Source: Pisolithus tinctorius (Eukaryota; Basidiomycota; Agaricomycetes; Boletales; Pisolithaceae). Taken from it: a stretch of 64,000 nucleotides of DNA. How positions within the stretch are numbered: position 1 is the first letter of the stretch; each line of letters begins with the position of its first letter. The DNA lies in the NCBI GenBank assembly GCA_024663395.1, contig JANFAH010000001.1:4960001-5024000 (forward strand), in the 5' to 3' direction. The position numbers and the translations under genes are program-made. The notes beneath the pieces were generated by a model. The model was not told the origin of the DNA, ran no database searches, and saw nothing but the letters and a program-made list of their open reading frames with translations. Shown piece after piece: positions 43,327-53,285 of the stretch.

Positions 43327-44779
43327 GTGTGTGTTATTGATGGACCGGGGAGCTCCGAAGGTTCGACAGGTGAGGCAGCACACGAGGCAGATGGGATAAT
43401 TCCGAAGACGATAGACGTGGATGGTAACAGCGGAATTTTGGTGTTGGCATCCCTATTTCGGCCTCAGGGAGTATACTACTCCCTACACCGCCTGGTCCTC
43501 CCACTGGAAAGGATTTCCAGGCTGGACTTTGACATCGTGCATTGGCATGCTAAGAGGCTGTTTCGTGCGTGTGTAGCTTTAACGAGCAGTGACCCCCTGG
43601 AGGAAGAAGACCCGGGGATCTGCACACTATTCAAGAGCGCTGGAAATGATGAAACCAACGGGATCGCAGATCAGTTGAAAGATGCACCGTATGACATGAT
43701 CCAGTTGAATGGCATTAAGGTCTGCAATGAGGATAAGTTGACCCTACAGAGAAATTCCTCGATAGCCAAGGATTTCATGCAAAAGATACCGAAGCCTCTG
43801 GTGGTCGTTGTGCACATGAATGGCCACCCAGCATGCACGCTGATCGATACGGGATCACTGGCTGATTTCATGTCAGTGATGCTTGCAGAACAATTGAAAG
43901 TGAAATATATTTCGCTTGAGAAACCTCTCACCATTCAGCTCGCAGTTCAGGGCTCGTGGTCCAAGGTGAACTTCAGCACTAAGGCCCGTTTCCAATATCA
44001 AGGGATTGACTGTGAACGATACTTCGATGTCATGAACTTGCAGAACTATGATCTGATCCTAGGGACACCGTTCCTCTATCAGCACAAAGTAATGGTGGAG
44101 TTACACTCGCCTAGAGTCGTTGTGGGAAGTGTTACGCCCACCGAGATGAAAGGAGTGCAGGTCTCAACCCTGGAATCACGTGCGACGGACGTTTACCATG
44201 AGAACCTTGAGAAGGCAAGGAAGTACTTACAGGAATTAGCAAAGCCTCTATGCTCCCAAGTAGGAGCGATGGCCCTTCCCCCATTCCGAGCCATAAATCA
44301 CGAGATCCCACTGATAGATGAAAAGAAAATATACCCTTGGCAGCCATCTAGATGTCCAGAGGTGTTAAGACCTCTTTGGGTGGAAAAGAAAAATGCCTAC
44401 TTGAAAACTGGCCACTGGGAACTAACTGCAGCAAGGAACACTTGCCCAATGTTGCTAATACCAAAGGCAGGGAACCCTCCGCGACTCTGTGTGGTGGTCG
44501 ACCTGCATGAGCGAAACAAGAATACATGCAAGTTATCGTCACCGATGCCCAATATGGATGGTATCCTATGGTGAGTGGCCAAGAGGCCATATAGGTCGAT
44601 CATTGATGGAGCTGATGCATACGAACAAATTTGGGTGATCCCCGAGCATGTCGAAAGGATGGCCGTTACAACCCCAGATGGAAATATGGTCAGTCTGGTA
44701 GTCCAGCAAGGCGACTGCAATGCTCCAGCGACGTACCAAGCCCTAATGAATCACATTTTTGGGGAATATGTTGGAACGT
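43327..44779 (+). pseudogene. Element A pol, protease to RT fingers/palm
   Basis: Protease active site ACTLIDTGSLADFMSVMLAE with DTG intact, and the flap/second half DLILGTPFLYQHKVMVEL. Reverse transcriptase begins near 44280 with NTCPMLLIPKAGNPPRLCVV. After one TGA at 44572-44574 it continues YRSIIDGADAYEQIWVIPE and QQGDCNAPATYQALMNHIFG to the point where element C entered. The YLDD catalytic motif is on the other side of C. Confidence 0.82.
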
Positions 44780-45249
44780 TGTAGGAATAGGTAAAATAAG
44801 GTACCTAGAAATAGTAACAGTCAGTAATGATGGGCGAGTTTAGTGCTCGACCCAAAAGGGAGGTTCTCTCTGGAGAAAGAAGTGTAGTAAAAAAGTAAAA
44901 AATGCGAACTAGAAAAAAAAGATACTTAGCTGTGCCTGTCTAATACTCTTGCCAGTCCTCCTGGCACTTTGGGTACTCCCCAAAGTAATAAATCTAACTT
45001 CGAAAACTCGCCAAAATGCGAGACTAAATCACCCTACTACTGAGGGCCTGTGACATGTACTTCGTTGTTGTTTTGGTAAACTGAACTCGCGCGAACACAG
45101 CACACGTGCTTAGTCAGCGACACGGCTGCTCGTCACCAAGTCCAGGGGTACAAACACAAAAACAAAGGCAAGAAACAAAACAAGTCCTTCCACCCCTAAA
45201 CTCCTGACCAAGATGGATTCTCCTAGGGAACTCGAACTCGTTCCCTACA
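44780..45249 (-). repeat. Element C left LTR (3' LTR)
   Basis: 470 bp, TGTAGGAATAGG to GTTCCCTACA, nearly identical to the right copy. The visible differences near 45090, 45121-45123 and 45214 are all transitions, mostly where one copy has CG. Confidence 0.92.
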
Positions 45250-45948
45250 TCCGAGGGGTGGTTTAGAATTCGACTGTCCTCGGTCACTCTCCTCCTCGCA
45301 CGAACATCCTCATCCTCGCATCTGCTTCCCTCGACCTCACCACATATCCTCATGCCCTTCAAACACAACTCTTCGCCCCTAACCTCCTCACTACTTGAAC
45401 ATGACCCCCTTCCTTCCCAAAACACGCTCCTGATCTCACTGAACAACCCTCTTCATCCTCAAAACCTTTTGCCCTCGAACACAATCCTTTCCACCTACAG
45501 AGTGCCACCTGGCCTCTCGAACACACACCCTGCCTCTCGAACACTCCCCTCAAGGCCCAAACCTCGAACCAAAAGACGACGGAGATAATCTCCAGGCAAG
45601 CGAACAAGTGAGTAATAAATTGAGTGTGGAGCGAGTCAAAGACTGCTCTTCGAGGCACAGTCTCTGTGCGAATGGTAACGTGGTGTGACGCAGCGCTGCA
45701 GCTGGTACAGCGGATACCGGCCCTCTACGAGGCAGCTCGAAGATGTATATATGTACCTAAAACAAACCTCGATCAGTCGTGTATTTACTATCCTTATACA
45801 CATATGTGCTCTCGACTACTGCTCGTCCTTAAGACGATTTAGCACCAAGAAAAAACAATGGAACTCGAAACTATAAGTCGGGGTGAGTAGAATCACCCGA
45901 AGGTTAGCACGACTCGGTTGAACGACGTCGCTCGAAGCAAAACTCATT

Positions 45949-46713
45949 TTAAAGAAAACTATATATCGACACGCTCACTGGGACCCTTGCCTCGTTCACT
46001 TGTCCTGTTCCTATTTTCACGGCCTCGACTCCCTGTGCATGCGCGCACTTGATTTCTCGTACTTCATCTGGTACTCCATCAGGTGGCCGAAGCTCTCGCA
46101 CTAAGTGTCGCCGAGCGACCTTGAGTCGCCCATCTTCATCTACCACTTGTTCACTGCTAGAAACAAAATATCTCAACGTAGCATATGTTCGAGCTCTAAT
46201 AAAACCTGTCACCTTTAGTTCATAGATCCTTGAGTCTCCTTCGGAGATAGGTCTTCGACCCCGATGGGTGTATGCGCTGACTTCTTTCGATCCTAAGCTC
46301 CGGCCTTCGACCTCGTAGTCAGGTGGACGACGTTTTGATGCTAAGTACTGATGGATGGCCTGAAGCCGCCCATCCTCGTCGATCGCCTTTTTCTTTGCAC
46401 TAAAGATTCTGTACCTCGCAGTAGAACATACTCGAATGAAAACCGAAAAGGTCACCTGGATTTTGTATGTCCCTTTCCTGAGTTTCCCCTCCCATACTGT
46501 CGCTCTTGGCACTCCTCTCGCCTCAAAGGATTCCACCGAATACCCTGTACTTCGTAGCCCTTCGCGTATTCTAGAATAAAGCAGTCGTAAGCAAAGCCTC
46601 ACAAGAATAAAAGAGGAAAAAAGGTTCTTGGGCTCTGTGCGTGAGCCTGCATTGCCTCTAATGCGTGGTGCATGCTCCTCATTCAACCGACCGCCCCTCA
46701 GAGCTCCCATCAT
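45949..46713 (-). repeat. Tandemly repeated exon-like units in element C
   Basis: One open minus-strand stretch contains two related blocks: AIDEDGRLQAIHQYLASKRR followed by PPDYEVEGRSLGSKEVSAYT, and VVDEDGRLKVARRHLVRELR followed by PPDGVPDEVREIKCAHAQG. Each is preceded by a segment that looks like a short intron (GTGACC...CTTTAG and GTGACAGG...TTTCTAG). This suggests duplicated exon-intron cassettes. No known domain was recognised. Confidence 0.5.
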
Positions 46714-49560
46714 ATCTCATAGTCTTTTGTACTTCTCCTTAGATACCAGGTTTTTCCTGACGTAGGTATAATCGAACAAATTATTGTTGTCACTGATCCG
46801 GTTGTCCCTGGACTTGAACATTTCCTGGGCATCATTATACGTGTCGAACAACTCCTCCAGAAAGGGCACTCGCTCGTTGACTTCCACGATGTCAGTGCTG
46901 ATAAATACGACACCTGCGGAACTCGTGTAGATGAGCCTACGGATGCCAGCTGCGATAGCTGCGTCGATGATGGTTCAGGTGACTTCAACATTAGCTCTGG
47001 CGTAGACGGAGGGGTCTTTCGCGCCTTGCCACAGTGAGGTATTTCGTACGATGTATATATCGCCCGTTCTCTTCAATATATCCAACACGTCCTGTTCGTC
47101 TGTGATGTCTCCCAAATAAAACGAGGCTTCGCCGTGTCTCTGGACGATATCCAACCCAGGGATGGCATCTCCCTTCGCTAACTGTTCTATGACTCCTCGA
47201 CCTACAAACTTGCTTCGACCGGCAGTAAGGTAAGCGTCTCCTTCCTGAAGGGAGACGGTGGCAGGCCGTCCCAATCTGGACCTTCGTACTGCAGGCACGT
47301 TGATGCTCGAAGACTCGTCGACACTCTGTAAATGGTTATATATCCTAAAACGATGTAGGTGTAAGTAAAACACCGGAAAAAGAAACATAAAACTTGGGCC
47401 TTTGTGCCCAACTGGTGTAGCCTCGATACTCCTCACGCATTGCACCTCCTGTTCCGACTTCAAACCTCGCCGTCATGTTGCTATTCGTATTAAGTCTTGC
47501 GCGCGATTCCATAGAGTCACTTCACACTTGTATCTTGTGGCATTTCGCGCCCATCGTACTTGTAGCGCTGTAAGTCGATGCGTTCTTTCCTCGAAGTTGT
47601 TGTCTACTCTAGAATAATGTACTCGTAAGTAAAAAGCTGTGAAACCAAAACAAAAACTTGGGCCGTTGGGTGCTAAGGGCATAAATGTGTCCGGGTGTAG
47701 CTGGGAATGTAGCTTCGCCTTGATGGCCGAATTCACTGGGCAGTTCTCTTCTATGGCACGGTGAACAGATCGCGGTTTGAGTTCGAGGACAGTTCGCTCG
47801 ACAACTGCGATGTCAACCTTCCTTTCAGCTGGCTGGGTGAGAGCCTCCTTCTCGTACGTAGCCAGAGGTACTCGTATCGCACTCGCGTGGCTGTCACTCG
47901 GACTTCGTCGTGTACACCCGTTTTTCCTAGAGTAGCATAGTTGCAAGTAAAATGCTCTGAATCCAAAACAAACCCCAGAGCCATCGGGCTCAGTATCCAC
48001 ACTTGTCAGACCTCGCACCCTCGGCGATCGCTGTCGAAGACCGAACTGTAGTCCTTGCGATCGTCTTGCTGTACTTCCTCACGTCCCTTGTTCGTAGACC
48101 GTCGTAGATTCTTGAATTGCGATCGCTGTTCATCGTAGATAGTCGACTTCCCTAGAACGATGAAGATGCAAGTAAAGTATCCCAGAATCAAAACAGAACT
48201 CCGAGCATTCAAGCTCGGTGGTCTCCATCGCACTTCGCTTCCATCGGATGGCTGTTCTTGCCTCGCATGGCTGTCGCTCTGAGTCCAGTGCTGTTGTTGT
48301 CCTCGCTGCTATTGCTGTAGTCGTTGTCGTTGTCATCGTTGTAACCATTGCCATCGCAGTCGCTAGTCCGTATTCTATTCTCGAGCCTTTGGCTTGTTCT
48401 ATCCACTCGCCCCATTCATAGTAACACTGTCGGATCGCTTCGCATAGCTTCTCCTCGACGGTCCACTGTATTTCCGCATAGATCTTCGTAGATCCTCGCA
48501 CCTCGACAGCTTGGATGTCGCTCAAGCGTCGTCTCACACATCTGTTTTTCCTAGAATAGAGTAGACATAAGTAAAACGATTTAAGTCTGAAACAAAACCT
48601 TAAGCCATTTGGCTCAGTATCCATGCTCATCGGATCTCGTATCCTTGACGACTGCGGTCGTAGCCCGAACTGTAGCCATCGTACTAATCTTGTCATTCGT
48701 CCGCGCGACATTTGCTCGCAGATCGCTGTAGTTTCTTGAATCGCAGTTACCAGTTCTTCGGTCACGCTTCGTCGTAGATATCTGTCTGCCCTAGAATAAC
48801 AAAGATTTAAGTAAAGCGTCCTAAAACCAAACTGAAACCTCGAGCTATCGAGTTCTGTGTCCGCATCTGTTGCGCTTTGCCTCCATCAAACGGCTGTTTT
48901 AGCCTTGCGTGGCCACCGATCCGCATCAAGCCTTATCGTCGTCATCGTTCCTTGTATAGCGATCTTCCGGGTGTCAGTCGCTCTTCGTCATATATAGTCA
49001 TTTTCCCTAGAATAAAGTAATTGTAAGTAAAACACTATGGAACATAAACGAAACCTTGGGCCGTCGGGCCCAGTACCCGCGCTCGTCGCGTCTTGTTCCC
49101 ATCGAACGGCAAGTCTTGCCTTGTGCGGCCATCGATCCTCTTCGCGCACTGTCATAGTCGTTCCTTGTACCGCGGTTGTTGTTTGTCATAGATAGGTACC
49201 TTCCTGGCGTTGATCCACGCTCAGCATAATCATCGATGTCGTTCCTTGTACTGTGATCGCTCGGACGTCGGTCGGTCTCTGTCACATGTACCAGCTTTCT
49301 CCTGTGTAGAATAGCTGTAAGTAAAATGTTTCAAAACTAAAACAAACCTGTGAGCCGTTGGGCTCTCCATCCGCGCTCTTCGCACCCCGTTTCCATTGAG
49401 TGGTGCATCCGATCTCGCCTGGCCGTTGGTCCGCAGTGAGTGTAACCATCGTCGTTGTTCTTTGTATCACGATTGTTGTCCATTGTGAATATCCGGTTTC
49501 CCTAGAGTAAAACAGCTGTAAGTAAAATGCTATGGAATGTAAATGAAACCTTGGGCCATC
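46560..49560 (-). repeat. Array of about ten exon/mini-intron-like cassettes in element C
   Basis: A diverged 55-75-bp module recurs with left ends near 46571, 47341, 47609, 47929, 48150, 48549, 48790, 49007, 49303 and 49501. On the minus strand each reads roughly GTTTTG..., an A/T-rich stretch, then TTTTACTTAC and 15-20 bases later TTCTAG. That resembles a donor, a branch point and an acceptor. The stretches between modules (about 150-350 bp) are also partly related, with an acidic DTEPNG or DGEPNG reading just before several modules. The copies are too diverged to be a simple satellite. Confidence 0.6.
46717..47240 (-). pseudogene. Captured fragment of a sterol 3-beta-dehydrogenase (Erg26/NSDHL-type) gene
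   Basis: Minus-strand reading from about 47240: LTAGRSKFVGRGVIEQLAKG, then LDIVQRHGEASFYLGDITDE, DPSVYARANVEVT, a TGA at 46975-46977, then TIIDAAIAAGIRRLIYTSSA, GVVFISTDIVEVNERVPFLE, and after an apparent internal deletion ISDNNNLFDYTYV, ending at TGA 46717-46719. These blocks follow the order of Erg26-type short-chain dehydrogenases: Rossmann loop, strand with DITDE, NVEGT, YTSSA, DNNNLFD-TYV. The Gly-rich loop is altered and the middle is missing, so it cannot be an active enzyme. It has no introns at the joins I can see. Confidence 0.72.
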
Positions 49561-51642
49561 GAGCCCAATACCCGTGCTCGTCACACATCGTTCCCACCGG
49601 ACGGCACCTCCAACCTCGTACGGCTGTTTACCTGCGCTAAGTAGGGTCGTCGTCGCCATTGCTGTCGCTCGGGTTGCTACCGTTGTCGTCCTTGCTGCTG
49701 TCGCCGTCGCTCGCAGTTGCGGTAACTTCCATATGGTACGTTGTTCGCCCCATTCTTTGTATCCTTCGATCGTCGCGATCTTGCGTAGCTGGCCTGTAAC
49801 AGTAGAGTCATCAGTATGTAGTACTTGAGTGCGCGCGGCCACAACGCGCAGAGCGGTCACGTGACTCCACTTAGTCAACATCGCAGGACTTTCTGCGCAA
49901 GTCCTAATACCGAGTGTGCATGTCAATTCGCTCGACGAATCCTCGAATAAAACATTTATTGCTGATACTGTGCGGCCATGGAATATTTCGAGTGCGAGGG
50001 CATCTATCCTCGCCGCGTGCTTCAACATTTCGATTCGCAAAATTTCTTCTGGTGGCTTCCTTCGTATGACGAGCCTCGATGGCTCCTCGACCCGAATTCT
50101 TCTCGCAATAACCTTCAACTTGATGTGATTCATGTGCTGCGGTGCTCTGTGTGAGTCAATGACCTCTTCATATGCCAACCTATCTGTTTTGGGACTGCCT
50201 GTGAGTGCTTCGAGCCCTTTGACTCCAACTCCTGCGGGCTTCAGGTGTTCTTTGAGCCTTTCGGTTTTGAATTCGAGCGGAATCTTTGACCTGAATGGGT
50301 CATTGGTTAACTGATGCGTATTTCTGCTGACTGCAGGAATTCTGAGGCTGCTCCTTTCATTACCTCGACCTCTTAGGTAGGACTCCTGTAGTGACACACC
50401 AGTAGCCATCAGAGAAGCTCGATACAAACAAAATGAAAAACCCCTTTGTGTGTTGTAATTCGCCTCGAATTCGAACGGGACTTTCATTGTGAGTGGTTCC
50501 TCCACCAATGTTGGTTCAACTCGCTCAAGTTCTACTGCTTCCTGTAACTCAGTAGTCAGTATTCTGTTCGTACTTGAAGAAAACTCTTTCGTCTCAAAAC
50601 TGGTCATTGCGGCTGCTTCGACGAGCCTGCCAGGGCTTTGGTCTGCACTCTTTGTCTTCTCGGATGAACTCGGTGGCTGCGCGTGACTTGTTGAAACTAA
50701 CTTCGGTACTTTCTCGCACTCTATGTATCCTGATAACTCTGTAGATCCCTGTATACTGGACGTCAGCGAGTCATGTGTAGCTGTAGGCAGAAAACACTTC
50801 GTAGATAGATGTTGCTTGTCCGAACTCGATTCTGGGTCACTTCGTGGCTCATAGTAGTCTCCTGTGCTTGTCCGTGCTCGCTCTGAGTGAAATCCTCTGT
50901 GTAGTAGTCGTGTTGCTGTGTATGTTACTTGCTGCATGGGCCATGGATCGTCCGAGTGTCGCTGTCGATCGTCGCGTCGCATTTTCCAAATAATTTCGCG
51001 CTGGAATTCCTTGTCGAAGCCTTGTACATAGAGGTCTTCGAGCTCGTCAGCCTCGAGTTGCTTCGAAACCCGTAGAAACGTTGCTAAATCTAGAAAATAG
51101 AGTCTGTAGTTCATCAGTTCTTCCTCTGTACGAATTTCTCTTCTTGCTTGGCTGTCAACGAGGCTGTAAAGGTCATTCCTCGAGTACTGTTGATCCATTT
51201 TCTGGGACCCAGGATACAAACGCACAATGGCCACCACGAATTCGGGCCAACTCAGCTGATCTTCGACGAATTCATACCATGAGTCCGAGACTTCACTGCT
51301 TGCATACCAGCAGACCCATTTTGCCCATTCTTGGTCATCGAAGCAATTCTCGCGCTCGCAAAGACTTCGAACCTCTTTGAAATACCTAAAAAGGTCAGAT
51401 GCATACCCCGAGAACCATGGTGCATCCTTCGAATGCCTTGGTGGCATTCCCTCGAGTTCTCTTGGCGCATTCTCACGACTTCTTCGCAGAAATTCGACTA
51501 TTAATTTTCCTTCGGACTTGCTTCTCGGCTCGAGGGATCTTCGACTTAGATACTTGCTCAACATTTGCTGCTCGAAAAATATCTCTGAAAATTTTCCAAA
51601 TTCCTGAGAGTAGACTGTAGCTAGAATCGAGATTCTGAACAC
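49282..51642 (-). CDS. Element C gag-like protein
   Basis: 786 codons without a stop, opening MFRISILATVYSQEFGKFSE; a more natural start may be the later MPPRHSKDAPWFSGYASDLF. The gag core includes KEVRSLCERENCFDDQEWAK, VEDQLSWPEFVVAIVRLYPG, YSRNDLYSLVDSQARREIRT and LEDLYVQGFDKEFQREIIWK, a layout common in Agaricomycete Ty3-type gag. The second half is Ser/Thr/Glu-rich and has no zinc knuckle. The last 100 or so codons run into the cassette array (IAFYLQLFYSRE is intron-like sequence), so the true end is probably earlier. The long open frame contrasts with the broken frames of A and B. Confidence 0.72.
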   Translation of the reverse strand: MFRISILATVYSQEFGKFSEIFFEQQMLSKYLSRRSLEPRSKSEGKLIVEFLRRSRENAPRELEGMPPRHSKDAPWFSGYASDLFRYFKEVRSLCERENCFDDQEWAKWVCWYASSEVSDSWYEFVEDQLSWPEFVVAIVRLYPGSQKMDQQYSRNDLYSLVDSQARREIRTEEELMNYRLYFLDLATFLRVSKQLEADELEDLYVQGFDKEFQREIIWKMRRDDRQRHSDDPWPMQQVTYTATRLLHRGFHSERARTSTGDYYEPRSDPESSSDKQHLSTKCFLPTATHDSLTSSIQGSTELSGYIECEKVPKLVSTSHAQPPSSSEKTKSADQSPGRLVEAAAMTSFETKEFSSSTNRILTTELQEAVELERVEPTLVEEPLTMKVPFEFEANYNTQRGFSFCLYRASLMATGVSLQESYLRGRGNERSSLRIPAVSRNTHQLTNDPFRSKIPLEFKTERLKEHLKPAGVGVKGLEALTGSPKTDRLAYEEVIDSHRAPQHMNHIKLKVIARRIRVEEPSRLVIRRKPPEEILRIEMLKHAARIDALALEIFHGRTVSAINVLFEDSSSELTCTLGIRTCAESPAMLTKWSHVTALRVVAARTQVLHTDDSTVTGQLRKIATIEGYKEWGEQRTIWKLPQLRATATAARTTTVATRATAMATTTLLSAGKQPYEVGGAVRWERCVTSTGIGLDGPRFHLHSIAFYLQLFYSRETGYSQWTTIVIQRTTTMVTLTADQRPGEIGCTTQWKRGAKSADGEPNGSQVCFSFETFYLQLFYTGESWYM

Positions 51643-51741
51643 TTAGCTTGTCCAACTCAACCCAGCAAAACTTCGTTCGGTGATAAAATGGTGGCTTCTT
51701 TCCCCAAAGTGGACAGAACCCCCCTTGCAGTGGGCTCCAGA

Positions 51742-52211
51742 TGTAGGAATAGGTAAAATAAGGTACCTAGAAATAGTAACAGTCAGTAATGATGGGCGAG
51801 TTTAGTGCTCGACCCAAAAGGGAGGTTCTCTCTGGAGAAAGAAGTGTAGTAAAAAAGTAAAAAATGCGAACTAGAAAAAAAAGATACTTAGCTGTGCCTG
51901 TCTAATACTCTTGCCAGTCCTCCTGGCACTTTGGGTACTCCCCAAAGTAATAAATCTAACTTCGAAAACTCGCCAAAATGCGAGACTAAATCACCCTACT
52001 ACTGAGGGCCTGTGACATGTACTTCGTTGTTGTTTTGGTAAACTGAACTCATGCGAACACAGCACACGTGCTTAGTCAGCGACGCAGCTGCTCGTCACCA
52101 AGTCCAGGGGTACAAACACAAAAACAAAGGCAAGAAACAAAACAAGTCCTTCCACCCCTAAACTCCTGACCAAGACGGATTCTCCTAGGGAACTCGAACT
52201 CGTTCCCTACA
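51742..52211 (-). repeat. Element C right LTR (5' LTR)
   Basis: 470 bp, TGTAGGAATAGG to GTTCCCTACA, upstream of the gag-like ORF on the minus strand. Directly inside it (51723-51741) the minus strand reads TCTGGAGCCCACTGCAAGG. TGGAGCCCACTGC there could pair with the 3' CCA end of a tRNA as primer-binding site. Confidence 0.92.
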
Positions 52212-53285
52212 ACGGTCATGGACGTGTACTTGGATGATATAATCATCTACTCTGAGACCCTGGAGGATCACATTAGACACGTCAAACTCGTGCTTGAAAT
52301 CCTCACATGGGAGAAACTTTACCTGAGCGAGAAGAAACTTCGTTTCTTGTGTGACGAAGTGAAGATCCTGGGTGGTGTCATCACTGATGATGGAATAAAA
52401 ATGGATCCTGAAAAGGTTGATCGGATCCTCAACTGGAAAGTCCCCACCAACCGGACGTTATGCAAAGGATTTATTGGGTCAGTAGGCTACCTGGCAGACA
52501 ACATCTACAAAGTCCGCATACCTTTGGGTGTGCTAGCAGAAGCAAGTGCCGAAACTTGTCCCTTCCAGTGGACGTTTACTGAGCAGCGAGCGTTCGAAAC
52601 GGTGAAACAATACATTGCCACCTGTGCGAGTCACAGCCACGTTCCCTTGGAGTACGGACCCGACCGCGAACCCATCTGGGTTATGACCGACACCTGCAGA
52701 AATGGAATAGGTGGAGTAATTGCACAGGGGAAGGACTGGAAGTCCGCAAAGATAGCTGCCTTTTACTCTGCAAAGATGTTGTCAGCTCAACGTAACTACC
52801 CTGTTCATGAGCAAGAGCTCCTTGCTGGGGTGGAAATGATGTTAAGGCACCAGGATATACTGCAGGGCACTCACTTCACGTGGGTTACTGACCATAAGAG
52901 TCTGACGTACTTGCTGGAACAGAAAGACCTGTCTGGGAGACAAGCACGCTGGTTAGAGAAACTGGCTGAGTTTGACTTTGATATCAAACACGTACCTGGT
53001 GTTGATAACATCCTCCCAGATGCTCTCTCTTGGATGTATGAATTTGATGCGCCAGGGACTATCCATGCACCCAGCGAATATCTGCATCATGACCTAGAGA
53101 TTGAGGAGTCTGCCAATACGGAGGAACGTCAGCAAATCATCAGCACACCTTTGTATGTTGGCGTCGAAGCGATGGTGATGTCCACCAGGTCCCAAGCGCA
53201 GGCAACAGGGAAACAACCAGAAGACACTTCGCTGAGTGACTCCCCCAAAGCACCCAAGGCAGCGGGACCATCCTCTGTGCACTGA
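52212..53285 (+). pseudogene. Element A pol, RT catalytic core and RNase H
   Basis: Continues the frame broken at 44779: VMDVYLDDIIIYSETLEDHI holds the YLDD catalytic motif. Then come LYLSEKKLRFLCDEVKILGG, the RNase H Asp in IWVMTDTCRNGIGGVIAQGK, Glu in YPVHEQELLAGVEM, Asp in WVTDHKSLTYLLEQK, and the end VPGVDNILPDALS. One TGA at 53283-53285 separates it from the integrase part in the same frame. Confidence 0.87.

Larger units (their letters stand above)
44780..52211 (-). mobile_element. Element C: non-autonomous LTR retrotransposon carrying captured sequence
   Basis: 7.4 kb with 470-bp LTRs (TGTAGGAATAGG...CCCTACA), inserted in the reverse transcriptase of element A. The right flank ACGGT is matched on the left by ACGT, so the 5-bp duplication differs by one base. 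On the minus strand the order is 5' LTR, a primer-binding-like TGGAGCCCACTGC, a gag-like ORF, a repeat array, a sterol-dehydrogenase fragment, then more repeated exons and the 3' LTR. No reverse transcriptase, RNase H or integrase motif was seen, so it must rely on another element. The LTRs differ at only about five sites, so the insertion is fairly recent. Confidence 0.85.

Noticed and set aside
49574..49828. Plus-strand open frames over element C gag and array.
   Set aside because: They are short, lack motifs and oppose the clear gag reading.
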